From positions 248,001 through 312,000 of the forward strand of contig NZ_CP019344.1 in the NCBI RefSeq assembly GCF_002117125.1: a stretch of DNA of 64,000 nt, read 5' to 3'. A model generated the notes under the pieces. The model worked only from the letters and a program-made list of their open reading frames with translations, was not told the origin of the DNA and made no database searches. Below, piece by piece: positions 27,990 to 37,033 of the stretch. Origin of the DNA: Nonlabens spongiae (GTDB taxonomy: Bacteria > Bacteroidota > Bacteroidia > Flavobacteriales > Flavobacteriaceae). Position 1 is the first letter of the stretch, and the number at the start of each line of letters is the position of its first letter. Position numbers and translations under genes: made by a program.

Positions 27990-28853
27990 ATGGCCCAAAT
28001 AATTATAGACAAACGAAATGGGGAACTTGCGTTTAGATTAGAAGAATTCAACGACCTAAGCCAGTTTGATCATTTACAAAGAAGAAATTATTATTCTATC
28101 GTTTTGTTATTTGGAATTAGCTATGAACTAAGCGTTGATTTTCAAAGTTTTGAATTGCAAGGAAATCAAATGATTTGTTTGGCTCCCTATCAACCTTTCA
28201 TGATACGTTCTAAAGAAAAGTGTCAGGGTTATTTATTGAATTTTCATCCCGATTTCTTTTGTACATATAGACATCAAAACGAAATAGAGACCGAGGGATT
28301 CCTTTTTAATAATTTCCACGGTTTACCCTATTTTACTGTAAACGAGCAAAGCCTATTTCTTAATTTGATAGATCAAATTTCGAAAGAGATGGACAAAGAC
28401 TCAATCGCTCAGCATGAAGTTCTTGTAGCATATTTAAAAGTGTTTTTAATAGAAGCGGTCAGACATAAGAAACAATTTGATCAACAAATAACTCCTAGAT
28501 TGTCAGATTCAAAAACAGAAATTTTACAAAATTTAGTGGATGCAATTGAGAATAATTATTGCAAACTCCATTCTCCCCAAGAATACGCAGATGAACTAAG
28601 TGTAAGTCCTAAAACTTTAGCCGGTATCGTCAAGAAATACCTCAATCAAACGACTTCCTCCTTAATTTCAAATAGGATCATTATTGAGGCGAAACGAGAA
28701 CTTTACCTAACTTCTAAAACAGTGAAACAAATTGCTGCTTTTTTAGGTTATGACGATGAATTCTATTTCAGTCGTTTTTTTAAAAAGAAGGTAGGAGTAT
28801 CACCTGATATTTATCGTAAGACAGTTGGTTTTGCTAAACTTGAGTCAAATTAA
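27990..28853 (+). CDS. AraC-family transcription regulator
   Basis: 287 residues: an N-terminal cupin-like sensor part and a C-terminal double helix-turn-helix (SPQEYADELSVSPKTLAGIV and VKQIAAFLGYDDEFYFSRFF). It lies 77 bp after the ABM gene in the same direction, so it may regulate that gene. A family-6 repeat starts 8 bp after its stop. Confidence 0.88.
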   Translation: MAQIIIDKRNGELAFRLEEFNDLSQFDHLQRRNYYSIVLLFGISYELSVDFQSFELQGNQMICLAPYQPFMIRSKEKCQGYLLNFHPDFFCTYRHQNEIETEGFLFNNFHGLPYFTVNEQSLFLNLIDQISKEMDKDSIAQHEVLVAYLKVFLIEAVRHKKQFDQQITPRLSDSKTEILQNLVDAIENNYCKLHSPQEYADELSVSPKTLAGIVKKYLNQTTSSLISNRIIIEAKRELYLTSKTVKQIAAFLGYDDEFYFSRFFKKKVGVSPDIYRKTVGFAKLESN

Positions 28854-28861
28854 TTGCTTAT

Positions 28862-28987
28862 AACGGTCTCGGTCATCGCCAGTTGGCGGAGTAAGAGACG
28901 CGAATTTGTCGACTTAGTACTGGTTAATTGGTCAAGTTAATTATTTTCTTACCAGCGGAGCCATTTATTGGCGATGAACCGTTGTTG
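28862..28987. repeat. AACGG-type cassette repeat, family 6
   Basis: Arms TCATCGCCA and TGGCGATGA; starts AACGGTCTCGG and ends CCGTTGTTG. Confidence 0.8.
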
Positions 28988-29013
28988 TGCACAGGCTTAT
29001 TAAAATTAATGTT

Positions 29014-29310
29014 TTAAATATGCATTTTCTCATTATTTTGGTAATCCGACAAGAAGCTTGGAAATACTGGTAATAACTTTTGCTTTTGTTCTTCAATTCC
29101 AATTTTAATAATCTCGATATATTCCGCTTGAGTGAATTCCGCTTGAATCTTTGCAGTTGAACATTTACAATACTCTTTAGTCAACTCAGGATATTTTACT
29201 GCCATTTCTTTAGAATCTGCTAAACATTTTTCCGTTAATATATTAGCGCTTTCATTGGTACAACTTTGGTTTTTCTGTTCAGCCAGTACGGGTTTTATTA
29301 CTTTACAGGG
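29014..29310 (-). pseudogene. 5'-truncated cysteine-containing protein gene
   Basis: The frame reads QKNQSCTNESANILTEKCLA, then PELTKEYCKCSTAKIQAEF to a stop 26 bp from the family-6 repeat. Four conserved-looking cysteines suggest a periplasmic domain of a larger protein. The frame has no start: it runs into unrelated sequence near 29310. Confidence 0.5.
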
Positions 29311-29605
29311 AAGAATTGGTAGAAGACATTCGAAGAAGCAGGTGGCACGGTGGCCTTATTGATTTATTAATGGATTCAGTAGGTGGAATGGTTAGAACTG
29401 CCAATTTAATTTCTAAAGAATATAAATTCGGAACTATTGATCTTAGAATTGATTATTTACAAGGTGCAAAAGCATTTGATCAGTTGAAGATAATCGAGTA
29501 CTTTTGGACAATAGACTAATGGTAACAAGTATGCAAGCTCTCCAGGAATGTCAATTGGTTACCGAAGGAAAGGTCGTTTACAATTTCGTTAAAAGTACAT
29601 CCTAA
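29311..29605 (+). pseudogene. Thioesterase (PaaI/4HBT-like) fragment
   Basis: The fragment SRWHGGLIDLLMDSVGGMV followed by GTIDLRIDYLQGAK matches the central part of hot-dog thioesterases (HGG loop and DLRIDYL strand). It has no N-terminus and shifts frame after about 67 residues (MQALQECQLVTEGKVVYNF continues in another frame). Confidence 0.55.
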
Positions 29606-29616
29606 AAATTTAATAT

Positions 29617-30750
29617 TTGGAATATTTTCTAAAACACCGCCATGCTACCTGGCTCGAACTATTCTTTGACCTCGTTTTTGTATCCAGCATTGGAGTAGTG
29701 ACCCATAATCTGGCGCATACTCATAATAACCATTTAAATCCTGAACAGATTTGGCTATTCCCTTTACAATTTATTATAATTTGGTGGATCTGGATCGTAC
29801 ATACCTTATTTTCCAATCGATTCAATCATGATAATAGGACTGAAAGAATCTTTAGTCTTACAATTATGTTCTTGATGATAATCATGTCTGCATTTTTTGG
29901 AGATGATCTCTTTCAGGATTATCCTGCTTTTGTAAGTTTTTATGCGGTTATAAAATTAATATTGGTGCTTTTATTTTTTAGAGCATCTAATCAAGACCGG
30001 CATTCTGTAAGTTATGCTAGGAAAAGTGGTTATATAATTCTATTAGGCACGGGAATTTCAGCTATTTCCATTTTCAAGGAAACCCCCTTAAGGGAAATTA
30101 TTTTGGTTTCCGGAATTTTAGTTGAAATGCTCGGTATTTATCTTGTAAGTACACGGAATTCAGAGAAACCAAAACCAGTCCATCGCGAACATATGGTAGA
30201 ACGAGTAGGATTGCTTTCAATAATACTTCTGGGAGAATCTATCATAAGTCTTACAGGTACTTTAAGAAATGTCAATTGGGATATTTTAAGCATTGTGGCA
30301 GCAGTTACGGGTTTTATTATGATTGGGCTTATTTGGTGGATATATTATGACAGTTTTCCTATCAATGAGCGGATTAAATCTATGACCAACGGGTTTCCTA
30401 TGTTGTATTCCCACTTGTTTTTAGCTATGGGTTTTGTGATCTTGGCTAATGTGATTCGACATGCTATTTTAAATGATCTAAATATGAATGAGTTTAGAAT
30501 TCTGGCGATTACGGGAATGAGCTTTTTTTACATCGGAAAACAAACCGTTTATATTGTTTTTATTCCTCCCTTCCGTAAAAGGATGACAATTAATACACTG
30601 GTATGTATTTTTATAACCATAGCATCTACCTATTTGCCGAAAATGGAATATACGCTTGTTGGAATTACAATAGGTATGCTTGTTTACACATTCGCCAATT
30701 TCAAGTTTATCTTAACCAAGGATATATCTGAGTATGTTTCGAAAGAATAA
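29617..30750 (+). CDS. LtrA-family membrane protein
   Basis: 377 residues with about ten hydrophobic helices. The family hallmark RHATWLELFFDLVFVSSIG opens the protein, and HMVERVGLLSIILLGESII is the second conserved block. The start is a TTG at 29617 with a very short leader, so a few residues may be missing at the junction with the thioesterase fragment. LtrA proteins are membrane proteins of unclear role, named for low-temperature growth in Listeria. Plus strand, against array polarity. Confidence 0.8.
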   Translation: MEYFLKHRHATWLELFFDLVFVSSIGVVTHNLAHTHNNHLNPEQIWLFPLQFIIIWWIWIVHTLFSNRFNHDNRTERIFSLTIMFLMIIMSAFFGDDLFQDYPAFVSFYAVIKLILVLLFFRASNQDRHSVSYARKSGYIILLGTGISAISIFKETPLREIILVSGILVEMLGIYLVSTRNSEKPKPVHREHMVERVGLLSIILLGESIISLTGTLRNVNWDILSIVAAVTGFIMIGLIWWIYYDSFPINERIKSMTNGFPMLYSHLFLAMGFVILANVIRHAILNDLNMNEFRILAITGMSFFYIGKQTVYIVFIPPFRKRMTINTLVCIFITIASTYLPKMEYTLVGITIGMLVYTFANFKFILTKDISEYVSKE

Positions 30751-30770
30751 AAATATATAGGCTTGCACAC

Positions 30771-30950
30771 AACGCCCACCGCATAAAGCGCGAGTGGCGT
30801 TTTCGGCTGGTTCGCGTTATCGGTGGTATTGGTTTGTAGCCTCTTAAAGTAGGCAATAGTTTTGGATTTCGGCCGCCACACAGAGAGCTAATTGCTTCCG
30901 ACGAGCGCAGCGAGAGGAAAGCATGCCACATTAGTTTTATGCGTTATTGT
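30771..30950. repeat. Family-4 cassette repeat
   Basis: AACGCCCACCGCATAAAGCG to TTTTATGCGTTATTG, with the usual AGTAGGCAATAGTTTTGGAT middle. The loop carries a GACGAGC-type palindrome at 30894-30922 in place of the GATAGCTATC palindrome of other copies. Confidence 0.85.
30894..30922. repeat. GACGAGC-type short palindromic repeat
   Basis: GCTTCCGACGAGCGC followed by AGCGAGAGGAAAGC; imperfect inverted repeat nested in the family-4 repeat. Confidence 0.65.
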
Positions 30951-31211
30951 CGGTGGTGCGCTCACCTGTATGGTCTTCCCCAGGTGGCTGGTTGATTTAT
31001 TGGGCATTTTCATGCTGCCACTTACGCGCGAGTTTACGAGCAAGAGGATGGCACAGGCGGTTGTCGGTGATTGAATGTTGTGGGAGCCTTGAAATTGGTT
31101 GATGCACATCTGGTCCTTGGTTGTGCCACTACTACGTGAATTGTGGGAACTGTTGTCACGGATGGATGATGTCATGGCTGAGCAACGTGTCCTTTGGGCA
31201 ATCACCGACAA
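30947..31211. repeat. 265-bp conserved unit U, copy 2
   Basis: TTGTCGGTG to CACCGACAA, same length as the copy at 20978 with scattered substitutions. Confidence 0.75.
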
Positions 31212-31329
31212 CGGTTTTGTAAAACAATCCGCTGCGGATTGATTAAAAACTAAGATAGCTAAAATTCCCGACTTTTATGTTTGATCGGTTGTGTAGGCAG
31301 GACACAAAGTCACAATTATTGTTATACGG
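31210..31329. repeat. AACGG-type cassette repeat, family 2, cut by IS110
   Basis: AACGGTTTTGTAAAACAATC to CACAATTATTGTTATACGG, where IS110 enters at the CT core; TTGTTACTTGC continues the repeat at 32573. Confidence 0.75.
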
Positions 31330-31369
31330 CTTAAGTTAGCAATCACTTAGTTTTAATGTTATTAATCAT

Positions 31370-31535
31370 AAAGAACCAGAGCGTAGAATAAGGTTATGAT
31401 ATACGTAGAAACCCAGATTTCGTCAACATTGATAATCCCTACGCTCTTCTACTAGAAATTCGTTCAGTTCTGTGAGACCTTGGATCTCGATTTTAAGTTG
31501 TTGAGTATCCAGTAGATCGGCTCTTTACAATCTTC
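31370..31535 (+). ncRNA. Putative IS110 bridge RNA (element a)
   Basis: Stem GAGCGTAG (31379-31386) / CTACGCTC (31439-31446) encloses TATACG (31400-31405), which equals the left target flank at 31323-31328, and CAACA (31424-31428), which is complementary to the TTGTTG box right of the core. Further on CAGTTCT (31465-31471) equals the element's right terminus plus core. The stem covaries with that of element b (AAAGAGAGG/CCTCTCTTT). This is the target-loop/donor-loop layout known for IS621-type bridge RNAs; transcription is inferred. Confidence 0.55.
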
Positions 31536-31652
31536 TTTTCCTATGGATAAAGGTAAACAAATCTATGGTATCGACATCAGCAAGGATGTCTATGATGTAT
31601 GCACCCCAGAGGGTGGGCTGTTACAGTTTGAAAACAGTGAGGGTGGTTTTAG

Positions 31653-31668
31653 AGCTTTCGCGAAAGCG
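31653..31668. repeat. 16-bp palindrome, first base differs
   Basis: AGCTTTCGCGAAAGCG inside the IS110 recombinase gene, read as RAFAKA. Confidence 0.85.
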
Positions 31669-32392
31669 ATACCCAAAAACGCTCATTGCGTTATGGAATC
31701 TACCGGTTATTACCACCTGCAGCTGGCCTATTTTTTAAGAGACAGGGACTTTGCTGTATCGATTGTAAACCCGCTAAAGATCAAGCGTTTTATCCAGATG
31801 AACCTGTCCAGGATCAAGACCGATAAGAGCGATGCTGTCTGGATCATGAAATATGGGGCCCGCCAAGACCTGGAATTATGGGAAGGCGATAGTGAGTTGA
31901 TGCAGGAGAACCTCCAGCTCACGCGCTTGTTGAGTGTCTGCATAAAACAGAGTACGCAATTAAAGAACAAGATACAGGGAGAGCATACCCTGGGCAATCC
32001 TTCAAAAGTCGTGGTAAGCTCCTTGAAACGCCAACTCAGGTCGTTATCAAAAGAGATCAAGAAATTGGAGGAGAGGCTAGGTGAAAATGTAAGATCAGAG
32101 CATCAAAAGTCTCTGACTCTACTAAAAGGCATACCGGGAATAGGGGAGAAGACCGCCATATCCCTAATCGTCCTGACCGATAACTTTACGCGATTCGACT
32201 CCTATAAGGGCTTGTGTAGCTAGGCAGGGATCACGCCCGTGATACGTGAATCTGGGAGCAGTGTAAAAGGGCGGCCCAGGATCAGTAAGATGGGCAATGC
32301 AAAACTGAGGAACCTGCTGTTTATGTGCAGCTTCAATGCCTGCAGGTTCAATACTGCCTGCAGGGCTTTGTATGAACGTTTGGTGGGCCTCT

Positions 32393-32421
32393 GTCTCCGA
32401 CGAGCAAAGCGAGAGGAAGAC
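32393..32421. repeat. GACGAGC-type short palindromic repeat
   Basis: GTCTCCGACGAGCAAAGC followed by GAGAGGAAGAC. Comparison with the intact recombinase shows it is a recent insertion/replacement within the coding sequence. Confidence 0.75.
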
Positions 32422-32589
32422 AACTAGCAAGAAACTGGAGTTGATCGCCGTATGCAACAAGCTGCTGAAACAGACTTATTCGATAGCTGATCAGGACTGC
32501 CTTATGACCCGAATCATTGTAGTGTGATCAAATGAAAAAGTGCTAAAAAGAGTTGTTTTTTACCTCAGTTCTTTGTTACTTGCTGGCTT

Positions 32590-33230
32590 CTATTCCGTTT
32601 TATAAATTCCTTTCCAAACAAACATTGCTACTATTGATCCTAATGTTGGAGCCGTAATATAAATCCAAAGAGCTGTAAAGTTTCCTGATACCATTGCAGG
32701 AGCTAAACTTCTTGCAGGATTAAATGAGCCACCAGAAATTGGTCCTGCAAAAAGGATAATTCCAGTAACTACTATTCCAATTATAAGTCCTGCTAAATTA
32801 GAAAATTCTTATTTGATGTTACCCCCAAAATAGTGAGCATTAAAAAGAAAGTCAGTACAAATTCTAAAATGAATGATTGCACTAATTCGCCAGAAGGAAT
32901 TGTAGCACCTAATGTTAGGTCTTCTGAAAACATAATTTTAAGTAGAACACTTGCCAATATTGCTCCCAAAATTTGTGCGAAAATATAATATGATGCTTCT
33001 TTTAATGTTGTTAATTTCCCTATTACCAAAGCTATAGTCACAGAAGGGTTTATATGTGTTCTAGAAATATTACCGAAAACATAGATCATAGCACTAATTA
33101 TTATTCCGAAAGTTAGGGCGATTCCTATTAATCCTAAACTTCCATTGGATTGCTCGTTTACAATAATTGCTCCTGTACCACAAAATACTAGAGCAAACGT
33201 TCCAATGAATTCGGCTAAATATTTGTTCAT
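32590..33230 (-). pseudogene. Aquaporin (MIP family), single-base frameshift
   Basis: The N-terminal part (MNKYLAEFIGTFALVFCGTG, first pore motif INPSVT) runs to residue 145. The remainder continues in the next frame with GPISGGSFNPARSLAPAM, the second NPA pore motif, and ends GIYKTE. One T is missing in a T-run near 32805-32810. With the base restored it would be a full-length six-helix channel for water or small solutes; a sequencing error or phase variation cannot be excluded. Stop is 10 bp after the repeat end that follows IS110. Confidence 0.85.
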
Positions 33231-33299
33231 AATTAGTCAATAAAAAAAAAAGAGGATAATTTATTTTAATTATCCTCTTTTATATTAATTAAACTGTGA

Positions 33300-33698
33300 T
33301 TAAATTGCTGATGCTCCAGCTTCTGCAACAGTATGGTCATTCTCAACCACACTTCCGCTTACCCCAATTGCTCCAATAATTTCGCCATTTGCGTTTTTAA
33401 TTGGCACGCCTCCAGGGAAAGTAATTAATCCGTTATTTGAATGTTCTATATTATATAGAGAACCTCCTGGTTGTGATAATTCTCCAATACTTCCAGTATT
33501 CATATCAAAGTAACGAGCTGTTTTTGCTTTTTTGATAGATATGTCAAGTGAGCCTAACCAAGCACCATCCATTCTTCCAAATGCTACTAAATTTGCTCCA
33601 GCATCTACAACTGCAATATTCATTTTTGTGTCAATTTCCGTAGCTTTTTGTTTTGCTGCTACAATTGCCTTTTCTGCATGTTCTAATGTAATATTCAT
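33300..33698 (-). CDS. GlcG/HbpS-family haem-binding protein
   Basis: 132 residues: [19 protein letters not shown], then [19 protein letters not shown] and [20 protein letters not shown] are the family hallmarks. These small alpha/beta proteins bind haem or related ligands; some act as redox sensors. A possible operator/promoter region separates it from the AraC gene upstream; an aquaporin gene follows in the same direction. Confidence 0.85.
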   Translation of the reverse strand: MNITLEHAEKAIVAAKQKATEIDTKMNIAVVDAGANLVAFGRMDGAWLGSLDISIKKAKTARYFDMNTGSIGELSQPGGSLYNIEHSNNGLITFPGGVPIKNANGEIIGAIGVSGSVVENDHTVAEAGASAI

Positions 33699-33818
33699 AA
33701 TTTTATATTTTAGTTTTATTATTGTTTCTGATGTAAATTTACAATGGGAGTTGTATTTTTGAATTACTAAAACAGTTCAATTACTTATGAAAAAAGGTCA
33801 TTATTAAAAATAAGAAAT

Positions 33819-34658
33819 TTAGGAAGTTATTTCACTTGGATTAATTCCGAATTTGTTTTTAAAAGCAATACTAAAGTTTGAAAGATTGTTATAGCCAAAA
33901 TCCAAATAGATGTCGGAAGGTTTTAAATTACCGAGCTCTAAAGTTTCTTTTACTTTTTGAAGTCGTTTGTCCTTAAGCCATTTCCCGGGTGATGTTTTAT
34001 ATTCTTTAATAAAATGGCGTTTAAAAGTTGATAAACTCATATTACATAAGAAAGCAATTTCTTCTAGCTTTAGATTTGAATGTATTTTGCTTTCCACAAT
34101 TTTTTTAAAAGATGAAGTTTCTTCAATAATTAAAGAATGTAGGAATAGTTCAAATTTTCTCCCATGTTTTTGTAAAAAATAAAGCATTAATTCTTCAAAT
34201 TTGACTGAAAGTAAATTATCAGCAAAAACTGATGGTGCTTCATTAATTGTAGATAATGAATTTAGATATGAACTAATGTATGAGTCATTTCTAATTATGA
34301 AATAAGGTGTTTCTTCTTTTGCTATTTTGCTATTTTTTGTGTGATTTTCTAAAAACCCTTTCAATTTTTTTGCTGAAAAGAAGAAGAGTTTACAATAATA
34401 TATAGTTTCTGTATCCAGTAATTCTGTCCAAAGCCAATTTCCTTTTTTTAATAATAAAGATTGGTCTTTGTTTACTGCAACTGTTGTTCCTGCAAAGTGT
34501 ACTTGCTTTTTCCCAACTTGTAAAAAGCTAAACATATTCATTCCTAAATTGACCTTACTTTTAACAACATCACTGGTCATTTTAAAGTCATACATGAACA
34601 AATCAGATTTCTTTTGATCGTTCTTAATGTAAATTTCAGGTATGTTTTCTATTGGCAT
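33819..34658 (-). CDS. AraC-family transcription regulator
   Basis: The C-terminal double helix-turn-helix is clear (LEEIAFLCNMSLSTFKRHFI; SDIYLDFGYNNLSNFSIAFK). I prefer the ATG at 34658 (MPIENIPEIY): the upstream ATG at 34682 lies inside the left end of the neighbouring IS3 element. Being next to and in line with the GlcG-like and aquaporin genes, it may control them. About 280 residues, normal for the family. Confidence 0.82.
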   Translation of the reverse strand: MPIENIPEIYIKNDQKKSDLFMYDFKMTSDVVKSKVNLGMNMFSFLQVGKKQVHFAGTTVAVNKDQSLLLKKGNWLWTELLDTETIYYCKLFFFSAKKLKGFLENHTKNSKIAKEETPYFIIRNDSYISSYLNSLSTINEAPSVFADNLLSVKFEELMLYFLQKHGRKFELFLHSLIIEETSSFKKIVESKIHSNLKLEEIAFLCNMSLSTFKRHFIKEYKTSPGKWLKDKRLQKVKETLELGNLKPSDIYLDFGYNNLSNFSIAFKNKFGINPSEITS

Positions 34659-34714
34659 TATAATGTTTTTCAGCTGTTTCATCCTAAAAGATGGCTACAG
34701 ATTAAAATTAATTT

Positions 34715-35530
34715 AAGAGGTTAATTTATATACAATTTCAGATTTTTTTAGTCTAAAGATAATGTAATCTAATAGAGTTGTAAAAATTGATTGTATTTTT
34801 CCCTGCATGCTTTGCGTGTGGCAGGCTATCATAGGTTTGATCGAGATAAAACTCGTCTTTCAAGATTCCATTTACGCGCTCTGCCAGGGCATTTTCGTAG
34901 AATGGCTGTCTTAGGTCATACTGATTTTAATTTTTTTGTTTATCCAGATATTGGTGTATACATACATTACTGCAATATTGTATGCCATGGTCTGAGTGGT
35001 GTATTTGTGGAGGCCGCTTGCCAGACCGCTTCAGGGCTTTTTTAAGAGCCCTTACGCAGCCTGCCAGTTCCAAGACTGTCACTAAGTTCGTGACCCACTA
35101 TCTTATGGCTGCACATATCTGTAATGAGCGCAAGGTAGCAGAAGCCAATTATGGTTCTTATATAAGTGATATCGCTTACCCAGACCTGGTTAGGCTTAGT
35201 TGCTTTCATATTCTTGATGATGTTCTTGTATTTATAGAACCTGTGGAACGAATTTGTAGTTCTATGATGTGCTTTTTTTCTATGAATGAGGATGTTGTGT
35301 TTTCTTAAGATGTTGAATAAATTGTCCCTACCTACTTTAAGGTATGCTTGCTTGAAGTTGGCATCCAGAGACTTAATAAGCTTTCTGGTGCCTTCTCTGG
35401 GAAGGGATTTGCGTCTTTGTCTGACTATCTCGACTATCTTCTGTTCCTTCTCTGAACGCTTGTCTGCTCTACGTTTGTATTTGTAGTAGGCATCACGTTT
35501 AAGGTCAAAGCATTTGCAAATAGTGGACAA
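34715..35530 (-). pseudogene. IS3 OrfB, frameshifted
   Basis: Matches the intact OrfB at 46575 to GHELSDSL, then loses frame (GTGRLRKGS and stop). Later parts are diverged, and the second and third catalytic acids are not in one frame with the first. Confidence 0.85.
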
Positions 35531-35565
35531 GGAAGCAAATCCCTTGGACTTCTCCCTGGCTTTAA

Positions 35566-35937
35566 TTAGGGCTTGATACTTAGCTTTTTTTTTAGCTCCA
35601 GGACTGATTTGTAGCCCAGCTGTTCTGCAGCAACTTCAAGGTAGGATTCATCCACAAGGGCATCCATATCCTTTTTCAAGAGTAGTTTTTTAAGCTGTTC
35701 AATCTCTTTCTGAAGCTGTTTGATACGTGTTATTTCATCTTTTGTTTTCACGGTCACACGGGTATTCATAAGGTCTTTACGGTTGTATTTCTTAATCCAT
35801 TCATTGATGGTAGAAGGAGCGATACCGTAGGTCTTACCTAATTGATACTTGTTTAGTTTTCCGGTGGTAAGTTCGTCCAGAATCTTGAGTTTAAAAGACT
35901 CTGAATACCGTCTGATTACTTTGTCATTTTTGTACAT
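35566..35937 (-). CDS. IS3 OrfA helix-turn-helix protein
   Basis: 123 residues, one residue different from the copy at 47426 (T for A in LGKTYGIAPSTINEWIKKYN). Helix-turn-helix in the N-terminal half, coiled coil in the C-terminal half. Its A9 slippery run for -1 frameshifting is present at 35585-35593. Confidence 0.88.
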   Translation of the reverse strand: MYKNDKVIRRYSESFKLKILDELTTGKLNKYQLGKTYGIAPSTINEWIKKYNRKDLMNTRVTVKTKDEITRIKQLQKEIEQLKKLLLKKDMDALVDESYLEVAAEQLGYKSVLELKKKLSIKP

Positions 35938-36012
35938 AATTGTCTAAGATTATGTAGCCTTTATTCAGGACGGGTCATCCAGTAGATCGGCTCTTTACAA
36001 TCTTCTTTTCCT

Positions 36013-36978
36013 ATGGATAAAGGTAAACAAATCTATGGTATCGACATCAGCAAGGATGTCTATGATGTATGCACCCCAGAGGGTGGGCTGTTACAGTTTG
36101 AAAACAGTGAGGGTGGTTTTAGAGCTTTCGCGAAAGCGATACCCAAAAACGCTCATTGCGTTATGGAATCTACCGGTTATTACCACCTGCAGCTGGCCTA
36201 TTTTTTAAGTGACAGGGACTTTGCTGTATCGATTGTAAACCCACTAAAGATCAAGCGTTTTATCCAGATGAACCTGTCCAGGATCAAGACCGATAAGAGC
36301 GATGCTGTCTGGATCATGAAATATGGGGCCAGCCAAGACCTGGAATTATGGGAAGGCGATAGTGAGTTGATGCAGGAGAACCTCCAACTCACGCGCTTGT
36401 TGAGTGTCTACATAAAACAGAGTACGCAATTAAAGAACAAGATACACGGAGAGCATACATTGGGCAATCCTTCAAAAGTCGTGGTAAGCTCCTTGAAACG
36501 CCAACTCAGGTCGTTATCAAAAGAGATCAAGAAATTGGAGGAGAGGCTAGGTGAAAATGTAAGATCAGAGCATCAAAAGTCTCTGACTCTACTAAAAGGC
36601 ATACCGGGAATAGGGGAGAAGACCGCCATATCCCTGATCGTCCTGACCGATAACTTTACGCGATTCGACTCCTATAAGGGCTTGTGTAGCTATGCAGGGA
36701 TCACGCCCGTGATACGTGAATCTGGAAGCAGTGTAAAAGGGCGTCCCAGGATCAGTAAGATGGGCAATGCAAAACTGAGGAACCTGCTGTTTATGTGCAG
36801 CTTCAATGCCTGTAGGTTCAATACTGCCTGCAGGGCTCTGTATGAACGTTTGGTGGCCAAGGGCAAGAGTAAGAAACTGGCGTTGATCGCCGTATGCAAC
36901 AAGCTGCTGAAACAGGCTTTTTCGATTGTCAGATCAGGATTGCCATACGACCCGAATCATTGTAGTGTGATCAAATGA
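36013..36978 (+). CDS. IS110-family DEDD recombinase, intact (element a)
   Basis: 321 residues. The RuvC-like DEDD residues are visible in IYGIDISKDVYDV (D), CVMESTGYYH (E) and KTDKSDAVWI (D, D). The C-terminal Tnp_20 domain holds GIPGIGEKTA and the catalytic serine in IRESGSSVKGRPRIS. It could act in trans on the left end retained by copy 1. A 16-bp palindrome encodes AFAKA in a loop of the first domain. Confidence 0.93.
   Translation: MDKGKQIYGIDISKDVYDVCTPEGGLLQFENSEGGFRAFAKAIPKNAHCVMESTGYYHLQLAYFLSDRDFAVSIVNPLKIKRFIQMNLSRIKTDKSDAVWIMKYGASQDLELWEGDSELMQENLQLTRLLSVYIKQSTQLKNKIHGEHTLGNPSKVVVSSLKRQLRSLSKEIKKLEERLGENVRSEHQKSLTLLKGIPGIGEKTAISLIVLTDNFTRFDSYKGLCSYAGITPVIRESGSSVKGRPRISKMGNAKLRNLLFMCSFNACRFNTACRALYERLVAKGKSKKLALIAVCNKLLKQAFSIVRSGLPYDPNHCSVIK
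36123..36138. repeat. 16-bp palindrome, first base differs
   Basis: AGCTTTCGCGAAAGCG inside the intact IS110 recombinase, read as RAFAKA; same position as in the copy at 31653. Confidence 0.85.
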
Positions 36979-37033
36979 AAAAGTGCTAAAAAGAGTTGTT
37001 TTTTACCTCAGTTCTTTGTTGTACCTAATGCTT

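Larger units (their letters stand above)
31543..32527 (+). pseudogene. IS110 recombinase, nonsense and insertion mutated
   Basis: Reads like the intact copy at 36013 up to KGLCS, then a TAG replaces the tyrosine codon at 32220. A further disruption near 32387-32427 replaces about 13 bp with a GACGAGC-type palindrome that shifts the frame and adds a stop. The serine-containing C-terminal domain is therefore not made. A 16-bp palindrome at 31653 encodes AFAKA. Confidence 0.9.
31330..32570 (+). mobile_element. IS110-family element a, copy 1: left end intact, recombinase dead
   Basis: Runs from CT core 31330-31331 to the CT at 32571-32572 (right end ACCTCAGTT). It keeps the full non-coding left end with the putative bridge RNA but its recombinase gene has a stop codon and a short insertion. 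Confidence 0.85.
34675..35977 (-). mobile_element. IS3-family element, degraded copy
   Basis: The right end TTCAGGACGGGTCA is identical to that of the intact copy at 46535-47837; the left end (TGTTTCATCCTAAA) is diverged. It inserted into, or recombined with, the left end of IS110 element a, removing the latter's non-coding region. Length equals that of the intact copy (1303 bp). Confidence 0.82.
35978..37013 (+). mobile_element. IS110-family element a, copy 2: recombinase intact, left end lost
   Basis: Identity with copy 1 begins at ATCCAGTAGATCGG right after the IS3 end; the whole non-coding left end with the bridge-RNA region is missing. The right end ACCTCAGTT and CT core (37014-37015) are present, followed by TTGTTGTACC. 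Confidence 0.85.

Noticed and set aside
34982..35308. Plus-strand ORF of 108 residues
   Set aside because: Antisense of the degraded IS3 OrfB.
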